A stretch of 64,000 nt of DNA, from the NCBI RefSeq assembly GCF_000687475.1, contig NC_057320.1, positions 4,243,501 to 4,307,500 on the forward strand. The letters are read 5' to 3'. Shown in pieces: positions 34,914 to 46,243 of the stretch (positions within the stretch are counted from its first letter, which is position 1; every line of letters begins with the position of its first letter). The notes beneath the pieces are model-generated. The model saw only the letters and a program-made list of their open reading frames with translations, ran no database searches and was not told the origin of the DNA. The translations under genes were made by a program, and so were the position numbers. This stretch comes from Ustilaginoidea virens (taxonomy: Eukaryota > Ascomycota > Sordariomycetes > Hypocreales > Clavicipitaceae).

Positions 34914-36026
34914 ATGCTGGAAACTCGCAGACCCATGCATCAAATGAATACCTATGGTCATTCCCGGTCTCGCACTAGCTCCTCGCCTTCGGGCACGTTT
35001 CCTGCGCAGCAGCAGCAGCAGCATCCACAACAGCAACAACAACAACCGCAGCAACAGCACCACCCCCAGCACCATCAGATCAGCTCCCAGTACGCGCAGG
35101 CAATCCCTCCTCACGTGCACCACTCTCGCCGCTCTCCATCGGTGAATACCTTCAGCACAACGTCTAGCATGCAGCCACCGGCAGCATACCGCACCTCCTC
35201 CTCAACCGACCTTCGCCGTTCCATCTCCAACCGCTCTAGGGGAACCATCTCGCAACCGGTCGACTACGTTGCGCTGCTTCGTCGCCAGAAAGCTACAGTG
35301 TGGTGCGACCGCGCCCAGTATGAGGATCCTCGAGTGACGGCCCAGCAGAGAGCTGCCAAGCTGCGCGCAAACCTTGAAATCGTTGGCGGAGGTCGGGCCG
35401 TGGCCACGGGAAGCCGTAGCAATACCGGCATCAGCACGACGGGCAAAGTGGCCGCCAAGATCAGGCATCACGGCAAGACTCCCGTGCTCGGATACACACC
35501 CAACGACACGAATCATGTCGGCGTCGGCGGTGTGCCGTTGCGTCTTAGCGCCACAGAAGTGGAAGGGGGCAGCAGCGACGAGGATGATGCTCTGACCATG
35601 TCCCGGTCACAGCACCGCCGCACTGGTAGCAGTGAACGAAGCAGCATCGGAAGCGGAAGACGACCTGCTCACTATAGGGCATCCGCGGGCTCAGCCACCT
35701 CGGGTGCGCAGCAGCGACGAAGCCCGGCAGACACGCCGGAGCGAAGAGGAAGCTTGGTCGAGAGGTCGGAAGATACGACAAAGCCTATCGATGACGCATC
35801 GTCGGGACGCGCCGAGAGTTCTAGAAGCGTTAGCAGCAGCGAGCGAGCCGACAATGTGGGGGAACTCGGCATTGTCCCCAAGTTGGCAATCAATTCCCAT
35901 AAACACGCGGCTTTGACTAGGGACAAGAGCGTCATGAACGCCGAGGAACTTAAAAGACGCGGTAGCGTTGACGAGAGAACGGCAACTCTTACGTCTGGCC
36001 GCCTTTACATTGCCAACCCTGATTAA
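34914..36026 (+). CDS. Conserved fungal protein, Gln/Ser-rich, unknown function
   Basis: Single-exon protein of 370 residues, start ATG 34914 (MLETRRPMHQMN). A Gln/His/Pro-rich low-complexity segment (about residues 28-60) is followed by a Ser-rich stretch. A compact basic/aromatic block at about 115-155 reads VDYVALLRRQKATVWCDRAQ, then YEDPR and AQQRAAKLRANLEIVGG. I believe this block is conserved in filamentous ascomycetes but I cannot name its function. The rest is Ser/Arg/Glu-rich and looks disordered, with many RRxS-type potential phosphorylation sites (RRGS, RRSP). No membrane segment or signal peptide. Confidence 0.75.
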   Translation: MLETRRPMHQMNTYGHSRSRTSSSPSGTFPAQQQQQHPQQQQQQPQQQHHPQHHQISSQYAQAIPPHVHHSRRSPSVNTFSTTSSMQPPAAYRTSSSTDLRRSISNRSRGTISQPVDYVALLRRQKATVWCDRAQYEDPRVTAQQRAAKLRANLEIVGGGRAVATGSRSNTGISTTGKVAAKIRHHGKTPVLGYTPNDTNHVGVGGVPLRLSATEVEGGSSDEDDALTMSRSQHRRTGSSERSSIGSGRRPAHYRASAGSATSGAQQRRSPADTPERRGSLVERSEDTTKPIDDASSGRAESSRSVSSSERADNVGELGIVPKLAINSHKHAALTRDKSVMNAEELKRRGSVDERTATLTSGRLYIANPD

Positions 36027-37343
36027 CCGATGTCGACGAGCTCATTGGTGTTATGGCATATGCGAAGGGACGACATTCTTCATTGATTGACGGACATGGA
36101 TACAGAATTCATTCAGATCGACTGTATTTTGCTGTCCGCCTTTTTCTCCCTTCTCCATTCTCCCTTGATGCGCTTGAGTGACCCATGACACTCGCTTTTG
36201 ACGGCCCTACCGTTCAGATATTGCCATTCTATTCCCATCTGGTTGCATTGCCTGGCGTACAGAACAGGATGATTCAATCGTTACCCCTCCGCTGGTCAAT
36301 ACCACGGGCTCGTTTGTCGTTTTACTACTGTCGCTAATATTGCTCGTGCTTGCTGGGCGGTGGCACATGCTGCTGTTCTTTGGCGGTCGTGTCGAATTTT
36401 TTTTTCCTTTTTTTCCTTTCTTTTTTTTCTTCCCCCATTTTGCTCTATCCTCGACTCATGGGGGAGCCAAAAGCGCGTGTTTATCGGGGAAGCTGTAGTC
36501 AATGAAATACCATAAATAATCACTACGAGTATCACTGATGAGCCGATTGGCTGTCATGCTTATTGAACATTAAAACAGACGCCGTCACCTGGAGTTGAGG
36601 CACGATGATGAAACTTATTGCCTGATCAAAGCCTCTATGGAAATAACATCACGGAAGGGACGTTTTAGTACTCCGCAGAAGCTAAAAATGAAACACGGGC
36701 CTCACATTGAGAAGCTGTGACAAGATTACTGCCCACAATGATTCTGAACCTTGGCCCACGATGCTCTATCCCATTGAATTTTTTAAATTTTTTTTCTGTG
36801 ATTCTTTTGTAGATTTCGAGGCGGAGAATCAACCACGGCGGGAAAGAGCCAAAGGCTGGCATGGCAGTTGCTCATCCGCCGCCCCACCAGACGTTATTTG
36901 GCTCCCGCCGACGCGTGCCAACTAGTACTGCAGCAAAGAGGGCAGGCGCCAAATCCACGCGGGCGCGTCTCCCATGTTCGTTTCCACCTCCTGCCTGCTT
37001 GATGGTGACCTTGTGCCATGGTCTTCCTTCAACCCAGCTGAAACCAGAAGTAGCTGAACACAGGCGAGCCCACCTGCAATTTACCCAGCTTGCAAAGGGA
37101 ACATTGCAGCCAAAGCGAGTTCATACGCCAAGTGACGTCGTCAACGCTGTCGAGATTGGCACCGCCTCCTTCCGCAGTTCCATCCACACCACACACAATT
37201 ATATCGATCGATGCGGACGTTTTCCAGCGTCGACCGGTGACCGCTCCTTTTTCTCCCTCGGAACCCGTGCCGATTCGAACCCCCCGCGCTTGACCTGCCG
37301 AGGAGACGGGCACGAGCTGCGATCAACGGTACTGCGTACTCCG
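36027..37343. other. Spacer between the 34914 gene and CAF-1
   Basis: No gene recognised. Contains T-rich tracts near 36395-36435 and 36780-36800, a TAGTACTCCG motif near 36668 and, at its end, the CAF-1 promoter with a CGTACTCCG motif near 37335. Confidence 0.5.
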
Positions 37344-39464
37344 ATGCCTTTGCTTGAAATGTCCCACAATGTGCTGGAGGTGCAATTGACGAGCCGAAAA
37401 AGGAGTCACGATGAGTACAGTGATTACGTGAATATGGATCAAGAGCAAGAGCAAGATGCCAAGTCCTTGAGGGCCACCTCCCTCCGGCCAGCCGAGAACA
37501 GCTGTAAGCCACTGTCAGTCCCATGTCGAATTCGGTTCCGTCGCCTAGCTAACTCGGGGGCACCAAGTGCTTCCGCCGCAAGTGCTGCTGGCTGGGGTAT
37601 GTTCATCGCCAGGCGGGCTTGGATCGCCGGCTCTCAACGAGGCTGGAAGTAGCACCCCGGCGCCCAACTCGCCTCGTCCGCTTACGCCGACAAAGCAGCC
37701 TACTCCAGGAAAGGTGGCCGAGGGAGATGATGCAGCCCCCGTGACGGCTAGGGTCAGCAAAGACGCCGCACCTAAAAGAAAACGTCTGACGGCCGAGGAA
37801 AAGGAAACCAAGGAGAAGGAAATGGCTGAGAAGAAGAAGGAGCGCGAGGAACTGGCAGCGAAAAAGGCAGCCGAGAAAGCAAAACAAGAGGAGGAGAAAG
37901 CTGCCCGTGCCAAGGAGCGCGAGGAACAGGCAGCGAAAAAGGCAGTCGAGAGAGCAAAACAAGAGGAAGAGAAAGCTGCCCGTGCCAAGGAGCGCGAGGA
38001 ACAGGCAGCGAAAAAGGCAGTCGAGAAAGCAAAACAAGAGGAAGAGAAAGCTGCCCGTGCCAAGGAGCGAGATGAAAAGAGGCGCAAGAAGGAAGAAGAG
38101 CAGCGGCGACTTCAGGAAGAAAAGGACAAGAAAGCCAGGAGCCAACCTAAACTCAACGCCTTCTTTACAACGCCCGTGGCCCCAAAGAAGAACGACGGAG
38201 ACGACGGCACGGAAACTGGCAGCCTCCCCAATATCAACAGCCCGAGCATGGCGGGAAACCCGGCAGCAACGCATTATGACAAGCTTTTCAAACCGTTTTT
38301 CGTTCGACACAACACGCGATTAGCTCCCCCATCGACGCAAATGGATGAACAGACCAAAAATGCCAAGTCGCAAATCCTGGATACCTTGATCGCAGGACAG
38401 ACTAGGGGTTCCGACGTACAGAAACAGCCTTTCGACCCCGTCGAACTCTTATGCCTCGCCTCGAAACCACCCAGACGCGGACGTATCCATCATCCTGTCA
38501 AGCACATCATGGAAACAGCTTACAGGGAAGCAGAAAGCTCTAGCGGCACGGGAAGAGTGGCTGGCCATATGTACGGGGAAGCGAGACAGAAGCTCGCAGG
38601 GATCCCTCAGAAAATCATTGCTTTTTCCCGAGACGTCCGGCCCCCTTACTACGGCACCGTCACTCTGCAGCCGTATATCCTAGGTCGCCGCACCATGAGC
38701 AAGCTGGCGCGCCTTCCTATCGGCAGACAACTTCCGCTGGACTACGACAACGATTCAGAAGCTGAGTGGCAGGAAGACGAAGGGGAAGACGTTGACATGG
38801 AAGACGACGAGGAAGAGCTCGACGACGAGGATGACATGGACGGCTTCTTGGATGACTCGGATGATGCCGGGCTCTCTAGACGTGTATTCGGAAGCACGTT
38901 GGAACCAGAAAGCACCGGCATCTGCTTTGAGAATCATCATCGTCTGGGACCAAGCAGTACAATGTATGAGCACAAGATGGAGTTCATTTGCGGTAAGAGA
39001 ATCATGCAGGATCCTGGGTGGCGGTGCGAGCCCCATCGCTGACGACGAGATGTGCAGAAGGTTTACAGAGCTCCTGGGGCGTCGACCCTTTCTCCGCTCA
39101 GTACTGGGAACCGGAGACGAAAGCCACCAGAGCCAAAACCGCGCAAGCTGCCAATGGCGAAGCCGCCGAAATGGCCCCTCCACCGGCTCCTGCCAATGCC
39201 TTTGCGGCCCTCGACGGCGAAGTGGCCAACAGCGCGACTTCGGCCAAGCTGGTCAAGGCCGAGCTGTTGAACGACGTCAAACAAGCCATCCTGGATAACA
39301 GGGCCTTGTCCAAGGCTGGCATCATCGACTTTATTTTCCATCAATTCCGGAACAAGGCCTCTCGCGCCGAAGTCAAAAACACGCTGGAGCTTGTCGCCGA
39401 GAAGAAGGGATCTGGGCGAATCAAGGAATGGGACCTGAAGCCGGGACACGAAATAGAGTGGTGA
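37344..39464 (+). CDS. RLF2: Chromatin assembly factor 1 large subunit (CAC1/p150)
   Basis: Histone chaperone subunit that deposits H3-H4 behind the replication fork through PCNA. Exons 37344-37503, 37568-38992 and 39058-39464 give about 663 residues. The exon-2 acceptor is uncertain because AGs before 37568, 37583 and 37613 all keep phase; the first follows a CTAAC branch point. Domains in order: N-terminal SRKRSHDEYSD; a long Lys/Glu/Arg (KER) helix containing three near-identical 25-residue repeats; PIP box QPKLNAFF; the conserved HYDKLFKPFFV region; the acidic ED domain (EDEGEDVDMEDDEEE); and the C-terminal winged-helix domain (KQAILDNRALSKAGIIDFI, ending KPGHEIEW). Start could alternatively be ATG 37359. 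Confidence 0.88.
37840..38083 (+). repeat. 75-bp tandem repeats in the CAF-1 KER region
   Basis: GAGAAAGCTGCCCGTGCCAA begins at 37894, 37969 and 38044, a constant 75-bp period. The copies are nearly identical at DNA level and a diverged first copy precedes them. Each encodes the 25-residue unit beginning EKAARAKEREEQAAKKAVE. Confidence 0.92.
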
Positions 39465-40299
39465 ATCAGTTGCAAAGCGCCCCCAGGGCCGCTTATTCTA
39501 CGATGACGGGGCGTAGACTCGGCGAGGCGGAAGCTTGCCGAGGTATATATTCATGGTCTTGACCTGCCTTTGGAATCCGGCTTTTCGAGATGACTTTTTA
39601 TTTGCTGCAAGGAAGCCTTTTGTAGAAGTCACGGCCGGCATGCTGTACGAAAGGAATGAGAAATTTTTTTTGCTTGACGCGAAGGCGTAGTTGCAACCAT
39701 GTACCTGCTGTGCAATGGGCACCCGTGCTGTCGTGCTGTCGTGCTGTGAACGGAGTACTCGGTAGAGACAGTGCTATTGACGTACGTACTGTGGAGCAGG
39801 GCGATGTTGTGGTGAAGCTTGAAGCTTGAGGCACGTCAATCTGATGCACGGGCGGGCGGTGTGGGGCGTCTAATTACGAGGCCCGGCACTGCCCGGCTGC
39901 CATTACAATGTACAGCCACAGCCCAGACAGACAGGCCCTGCTCTGTGTCGACGACGATGCGGCTCGTCGCTGCCAACAGACGCAACCGTACTCGGCTTCG
40001 CTTCCATGTTCATCAGCATCCTGGGCCTTCCGTTCCTGCATTCGGCTGCTTCCCCTGTCTCGCATCGGCCGTCATCACAAGACCGCGCCGCCGCAACCGA
40101 TATCCCGCAGAAGCTCGCACCATCATCTCGGGCGTTTTCCTCTCCTTGCTCGAACCCAACCGACGGGCGATCCGGCTTATACCGTCGTGAACAGCCAACC
40201 CATCGGCCACCTCGGGTCACCTCCTTCCCCCCGTCTTAGTCGTTGGTCGAACAGACCAGTGGCCATGGTTCAACATCCGCCAGCCCCAACCTCGTAGGC
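39465..40299. other. Spacer and promoter of the 40300 gene
   Basis: No gene recognised. A CGGAGTACTC motif lies at 39751-39760, preceded by three TCGTGCTG units. Confidence 0.5.
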
Positions 40300-41660
40300 A
40301 TGGAGGACCCGTGGAGCTCCCCCTGGACAACAGAACGCACCGCCCGAGACAACGCCCGCCTTCCGCCCGAGCCGAAGCAACCCGATATCCAGACCCCCCT
40401 GACGCCACGGTTTCTCACGCCGTGGAGTCGCGATCCCGGGGAAGGCAGCGTCGACGGCGCCTGGCGATCATGGGACGATGCAGACCCTGGCGGGGATGCC
40501 AGTGCGACATGGAGCGCGAGCCTGCCTTTGGGGCCAACAGGGCGCGAGCGGGCTACGGCTAGATTGGCGTCTGCGGATGCTTGGGGCTTGTCCCAAGGGG
40601 CGGCGAATCACGCGGCCCGAGGCGAGGGGGCAGACTCGGCGGTCGGTGTGGGAGAGGAAGCGCTGCTGGGTGACGCCGCCTCGACTGTGATGCCGCGTTC
40701 CGAGGGTGGGAGCGATCCTCTGCATCCTGCGGGGGCTGAAGACGGAGCGTGGGTTGAGGACGAGAAGCCGGAACCACCTGAGCGAGCGTTTGGTTCCAAG
40801 GGGGGCGGCGAGGCCAATCGACAGGCTTGCGGGGTGCAGGAGCCGGCGGAAAAGTACAACGGCACGGACAAGGACACTTTGATCTCGGGGCTGTCTCGGA
40901 TAGACGCGGCGGGCAAGCGTGACGTCGTTGATCAGGTTGCTGCCGAGGACGACACAGACCTGCCTGCTGCGTCGCGAAGCGCCCCCGCGGCGGAACCGCC
41001 AGCGACGCCGCGCCCGGCCCGGTGTCCTATCGACCTGTCACAGCTGGACGCGCTGTTCCCCGGCGTGCCATGCTCCTCCAACGGCGAGCACCACGAACGC
41101 CCCCACGTCGCAGACGAGCACGCGTTCACGTCGGCCTCTCAACGGAGCGCGTGGCACCGCTTGTCCCGGCTCGGCTCTTTGCGCAGACACGGCAGCAGCC
41201 AAGGCGAGAACTACGTGCGCGTGTCGTGGGCCAACTCGCAGACCCGGAAGGACACCCTGCTCCATGTCCGGCGGTGGATGGGGGCACACCCGGCCGCAGG
41301 ACCGGCTGCGTTGGGCGCTGCGAGATGCGGGCGCGCAGGGGCGAGCCTGTTCAACTGGGACACGGGGGGGCCTTGCATCAAGATTGACGAACTACTGCTG
41401 GGGCGGAAGCAAGAGCAGAGCAGGTCTCGCGGCAGGCAGCTGTCGGCTGGGCTGGACGCGACGACGACGACGACGACGACGACGACGTCGCCGACCGCAG
41501 TATCCTCGGGGTGGAGCGCCGGTGGCCCTGCGTCGGCGGTGCGTAATGGCGTGGAAGAGTCTGGCCGGGCGCACGAGCAGCCGCCAGGCGAGCCGACTGG
41601 CGTGGAGGGAACGGCGAATCGCGCCCCGGCAGAGACGGCCGACGAGCTATCTGGTCGGGC

Positions 41661-41693
<33 letters not shown>

Positions 41694-41883
41694 AGACGAC
41701 TGGGGCGAAATGGTGTCTTGTCCGAGAGAAGCGGACCCTCTCGGCCGCCCAGGCATGCCGGCAGCGCGCGCCGGTGAAAGGAGCGAACACGGCCACCAGC
41801 CCGGGGGGTCGGGCGCGTCCGACAGCGGCGTCGTGGAGAGCATTGTGCGCGGACTCCCGGATCTTTCGTACATGATGAAGTAG
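40300..41883 (+). CDS. Conserved fungal protein of unknown function, acidic C-terminus
   Basis: Single-exon, 527-residue protein. Start is ATG 40300 (MEDPWSSPW); nothing upstream in frame begins with ATG. It is mostly disordered (Ala/Gly/Glu/Ser-rich), with three ordered-looking blocks: the N-terminal MEDPWSSPWTTE, a middle block PIDLSQLDALFPG plus NYVRVSWANSQTRKDTLLHV (about residues 245-330), and LFNWDTGGPCIKIDELLLG. A Thr run comes from (ACG)n at 41461-41488. A ten-Asp run leads to WGEMVSCP. I recall similar architecture (WSSPW..., DLSQLDALFP, DDxWGEMV) in hypothetical proteins of Sordariomycetes but know no function. No transmembrane segment or signal peptide is visible. Confidence 0.75.
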
Positions 41884-43253
41884 GCGAGCCGGGATGGGAC
41901 TCAGCCCAGTGCGGGGGGGGGGGGGGGGGTGAAGCTCTTTTGCGAGGGGGTTAGCGCTGCGGGGCTATACGGTAGCATGGCTGGAGTTTATATTCTGCAG
42001 GTGCTGGCTGGCTCTTGGCGGCTTTTTTGCATATCATGTCGTCGTGCTGCCCGTATGCAGTAGCGTTTGGTTGATACTGAACCAGCACTTTGGCCACGGA
42101 GTACGGAATGCTCCGTACAGTACGGAGGCAATCCGCTGCGAGGGGGCGGGTGTGGCTGGGTGGGCGGAGGCTGTGCGGGAGGGATGCGTGGCGCTGGATT
42201 GGGAGGACGGGCCTGGGCGGGCCGCTTATTGGTCCGGGAGGACGGGCCTGTCCAGACTGGACCGAGTTTCGGCAGGTACCCAAGGTACATACATACGTCA
42301 CGTCACTGCCATGTACTGTACCGAGAGAGTCGGAGACCTCCGCAGAGCGCACCATGGAACTCGTCGTACTTTTTCTCCTTTGCTTCGTTTCCGCCTGAAC
42401 CCTCTTTCTTCCTGGACCGTTTCTCGACCGCATGCGCAGCCGCCCTCTCGAATATGCCCCCGGGACGCAGCCAGGGCGGAAACACGATACAGACTCGACC
42501 CCGGGACGATGTGGCCGCGCGACGACGTGGTGCGAAAAGGCGGCCGTGCTGCTGGGGCGCCGACTGTTTATCGGCGCGAGGGCCCGGGTTTGCGGCCAGA
42601 TACGCTGGACGGATTCGGCGGCCGGGGCCAGCTGCAAGGAGCGCTGCAGCGGGTTTGGATCCCATCCAGCGACGGGGAGGGATGACCGCCGAGTTTCCGG
42701 CCACGGGTTGGGTTCTTGGGCTAAAGGCATCGTGGAGCCGGAACAGGTACGGCGGCCGGCGTGGGCGGAGCCCAGTCCGTGGCACGGTACCAGACGGCAT
42801 CTTCTTCCTCACTGTACGGAAGGACGACGGTGTTGCCAAGGTTGGCCCGAGGCGGCTGGACGTTGATTGATTCGTCCCTAGCTTCTTTCTGCTCTCGATT
42901 TGTTCCCAAGCTACTGGGATGACAGAACACGCTTGGCATAGGTTCCTCAACTCACTCCTTACTCCTCAAGCCTGGTATCGTATCCGCCATGACTACACCG
43001 CTTGATCCCCACAAAGACCAAGACCAAGTCGCTCATTACTCCTCAAACTGGTATCCGCCGCGATTACAGAGCCAATACCGCCTGATCCCCACAAAGACCA
43101 AGACGAAGTCGCTCATGACTCCTCAAGCCTGTATTACAGAGCCAAGACCGTTGGCTACATTGATCCAGCAAAGACATGGACGAAGACGAGGACAAAGAAG
43201 ACCGACAAGACCAAGACGAAGACGGAGAAAGGAAGTAAAAAGGCCAAAGCTCG
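41884..43253. other. Spacer with palindromic motif cluster
   Basis: No gene supported; overlapping frames around 42040-42950 lack family features. Holds a G run near 41915-41930, a dense cluster of TACGGAG/CTCCGTA palindromes (42096-42127), a GGTACCCAAGGTAC motif near 42276 and an 80-bp tandem duplication (42958-43150). Confidence 0.5.
42958..43150. repeat. 80-bp tandem duplication
   Basis: A unit containing GATCCCCACAAAGACCAAGA recurs at 43004 and 43084 (80-bp period). The linked element ACTCCTCAA occurs near 42961, 43038 and 43118, so about 2.3 diverged copies are present. Confidence 0.85.
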
Positions 43254-43505
43254 TCACACTCCTCGCCTGCCATTCGTCTGCAGCTCGCGTGTGCCCTCGA
43301 CAAGCACCGCCTGGCACTGCCTGCAGAGCCTCGACGACCCGCGGTTGCGAATCACGTACTCGTTCCAGATGCCCTCCTTGCAGCCGCCCCGGGAAGGGTA
43401 TCGCGCTCGCTGGGCATCGAAACAAAGCGGCGTGCTGTCGCGCCCCAGCTCAGTGTGGCCCGGACAGGTGGGACATGGAAGAAGCCAGATGATGGTCTTG
43501 CACAT
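43254..43505 (-). CDS. Small Cys-rich protein (83 aa), putative zinc-binding
   Basis: Single-exon reading frame from ATG 43505 to TGA 43254-43256. Seven cysteines lie in paired or near-paired positions: MCK, LPCPTC, PLC, GGC, RLCRQC. Two CxxC pairs (CPTC at 11-14, CRQC at 61-64) suggest a metal-binding fold, not secretion; there is no signal peptide. The even composition without repeats and the Trp/Tyr/Ile content make it look coding, and I have an impression of similar short conserved hypotheticals in fungi. It could be the last exon of a longer gene, because no transcript start is visible. Function unknown. Confidence 0.5.
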   Translation of the reverse strand: MCKTIIWLLPCPTCPGHTELGRDSTPLCFDAQRARYPSRGGCKEGIWNEYVIRNRGSSRLCRQCQAVLVEGTRELQTNGRRGV

Positions 43506-45062
43506 GGTGGACCGTCAGTCCGAAGGCGGTCGACGTTCCCTTCTATTCGCCTCGAACGGGGGCCCGTCGCGCTTTTCTTTCGTCTTTCGTTCTCGTGTTT
43601 TTTGTTTGTTATTTGTTAATTTCTTTTTTTTTTTTTTGCTTTCCCCTTGGTGGACCGGGAAGGGTCGTTCAGCTGGTGCGAGGTCGTCGGAGGGGCACTG
43701 TCCCGTTTCTCAAGACATAGAGTACGCCAAGTGTTCTTGCTTGCTTCTCGCACAAAAGGCAAGTTATTTGGATGAGCGGGCCCCAAGCGAGCTGGAGGTT
43801 TGGATGGAGCGGCCAGACCTCCCAGGTCGACGGCGGACGGTTTAAATGCGTTTTCTGCGTGTTTGGCAGCCGAGAGACCATGCGAGCCGCGAGATGATGA
43901 ACTTCCCCCCCCCCCCCCCCCCCCCACGTCGGCAAAACCTGCATTGTGGTGATACAAGCGCACCCGGACGACACCCGTACAACCAACCTCGCACCTCACG
44001 TTGAATGTTTTGCCGACGCTTACGCACACGAAGTGGTTTTGTTGTCCCAGTCGCTCCAGGGAGGTGTGTCGCCGTCTGCCCTTTTTAATTTTTCTTTTCT
44101 TTCCGCAGCTCGCCCCCCCATATGTGCGCGGCAAACCCTGCGCGGCCCGCATCCATCGCGCGCAGCATTCGTCTGCTTTACAAAAGGCTTGAGCGAGGGC
44201 GGTAGCCTATCGCAGAAAAGCCGCGCCGTCGGCCGGTGGTCCCCGGGGAAGGGCGGGGGGGGGGGGAGGGGGGGGTTGTTGTTTTTGCGCCCGGCGGCCG
44301 CTGCTTGTGCTTGCTTGGGTCGAGTCGGCGCGGCAGTGATTCCGGGCGGCGCTGGCTTCCGGCGCTCCGTCCCCGAGTGAAGCGCTGCCAGCGGCTGGGG
44401 AAGGCCATCCGGGAATGGGAGTCGCTCTGCTGGGAGTTGATCAGGGTGCTTTGGTCGTGGCGTGATGGAACGGCGCAAGGAAGGTGTGGAGGCGTGGGGG
44501 TGTCTGCAGGGAAGTCGGCGATGTTCTCCACGTCTGATTCCGTTGGCGGTGCGGAAGCAGCTGGGGTCACCCCACGGGGCGGGGGTAAGCACGCGACTGT
44601 GCTTGCTTGCCCAAGAGGCCGCGGGTGGCAACACAACTCGAAGCAAGGAAAAAAAAATATAAAAATAAAAGGGAAAAAAGAAAAAAAAGGGGGAAAAAAA
44701 AAAAAGAAGAATCATCACGGAAATGTTCATGTTTCGGGCCGCCTCGTGGCGCCTGATGAGGAACTCTGCTACTGTGGGGGCTGTGGGGCGGAAGGGGGGG
44801 TGGAGCTGCAATCAACACCCCCCGTCCCCCTTTTCGCTCAGCCGAGGTCTCTTCTCGTCTCGTCTCGTCTCGCCTCGTCCTCCGTGAACAGCTTTTGCCG
44901 CAGACAACAAACCGCCCCGAAAACACATATAAGCAGCCCGGTTTCGGGTTCCCGCTCTCGCCGCCCACCACCAAACCCGCACCGCACCGCAACGCACCTG
45001 CCGCTATCCCCGCCCGTCCCGTCTCCCCGCCGGTGCTCGCCGCCGCAAGCAACAACAGCCAA
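43506..45062. other. Spacer and promoter of the 45063 gene
   Basis: No gene supported. Contains a T run (43622-43637), a C run near 43906-43925, G runs near 44246-44275, A-rich runs (44647-44706) and GTCTC repeats near 44845-44875. A TATA-like CATATAAG near 44926 lies about 135 bp before ATG 45063. Confidence 0.5.
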
Positions 45063-45605
45063 ATGGCGCAGTCTCTCCGCATCACAGCGCTGGGCTGGCT
45101 GCTGCTGTCCCTGGCACACACTGTGCGTTGTTGCACATCCCAGCTGTCTTTTTTTTAATTTTCCCCTCGGGGCCAAGCCCCAAACAAAACACTGACCCGC
45201 AGGACTCGGAGCAGGTCGGCGCCCAAGACTGGCAGGCAAATGCCAAGTTTCAGTCTCTGCCCAGACGCGCTTCCGCATGCGCCCGAGCGGGCTGGTTCCA
45301 GGGCAGCGGCTTCTTCGTCATGAACGGTACTTCCCCCCCCCCCCCCCCCCCCCCCTGCTGCCCCCTTGTGCTCCCCCAAGGTTGACGCGTGTGGGCTGAC
45401 TTGGATTGCTGTAGCCCTCGTCAACTACGCCTGGTCCAGGGACCCGGCGCTCCTGGGGGATCCTGTCCACAGGTCGGTTGCTGGGGCCATGGTTGCCATC
45501 ATGTGGGTTAGCGGCTGGTGGTACGCGAGGAATGGGGTCGCTCCGAACGCGGTTGCTGTTGGGGTCATGGGCGCCCTCCAGGGCTATTCTGCTCTCCTGC
45601 GTTAG
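45063..45605 (+). CDS. Small multi-pass membrane protein, PRO41/NoxD-like candidate
   Basis: Three exons, 45063-45122, 45203-45326 and 45415-45605, in phase (AHT|DSEQ, MN-A|LVNY), give 124 residues. Hydrophobic segments: residues 5-20 (ITALGWLLLSLAH), around 53-65 (GWFQGSGFFVMNALVNYAW), and 80-120 (SVAGAMVAIMWVSGWWY, then AVAVGVMGALQGYSALL). A small protein with this order (TM, DWQANxKF..LP loop, GW-QGSGFF, C-terminal GALQ-YSA) reminds me of PRO41/HAM-6, the ER p22phox-like NoxD subunit of fungal NADPH oxidase. This rests on memory of the family, not a search. The second intron carries a long C run next to its donor. Confidence 0.65.
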
Positions 45606-46243
45606 AGGCTTGGGATATCTTGCCGTGCCGGGGTGGGGGGGAACTCGAGTCGGCGGTGACGGGTCCCCAGCTCCTTGCGGAATTTCCACCCCCCCCTTTC
45701 TTGCTTGCAAAGACAACCTCGGGCTTTCCGCGACTTCATGTACAAGCGTGAGTATTGTCAGGGTGGTTTTACTCCCACGTTCCCGCAGAGCAGACGTTGA
45801 GAAATCAAAAGACGTACGCAAACAGTCGGACAGCCACCCGTGCAGAGGAAAACATTCACACAAAGCTTTTGCATTCTGGCCCCCGGACAATGGTATAGAC
45901 GCCGCCGCACCAGAGCACTTGGCTCCCTGGTTGCATTATACCGCGGAATTCCTAGGTCTCGTTCCAGTGCGGGACACGGATTGGGCCAAAACCACGAGTG
46001 AAGAAGCCGCGGCAGGTTGGGGTGAGAGCCCCCGGCCAGCAGAAACGCCTTGCAGACAAGCTCGCGCCATCTCGAGGCTGAATGGCGTTGCGCGGCTCGC
46101 TTCAGGAGCAGTAGTCGGCATGGTGAAAACCGCCGCTTTGATCTTTGAGAGCGTGTCGGTAGACTCCTGATGAAATGCGCGATTCTCGCCCTGCAAAGGA
46201 GCTCATTGCGGGCACGACGCGTCATCCCCGCCTTGCGTCGCAG
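45606..46243. other. Spacer between convergent 45063 and MFS genes
   Basis: 3'-to-3' spacer; I see no gene or notable repeat in it. Confidence 0.5.

Noticed and set aside
42067..42950. Cluster of overlapping frames of 140-260 codons
   Set aside because: All compete for the same DNA, none has a recognisable motif or splice-supported extension.
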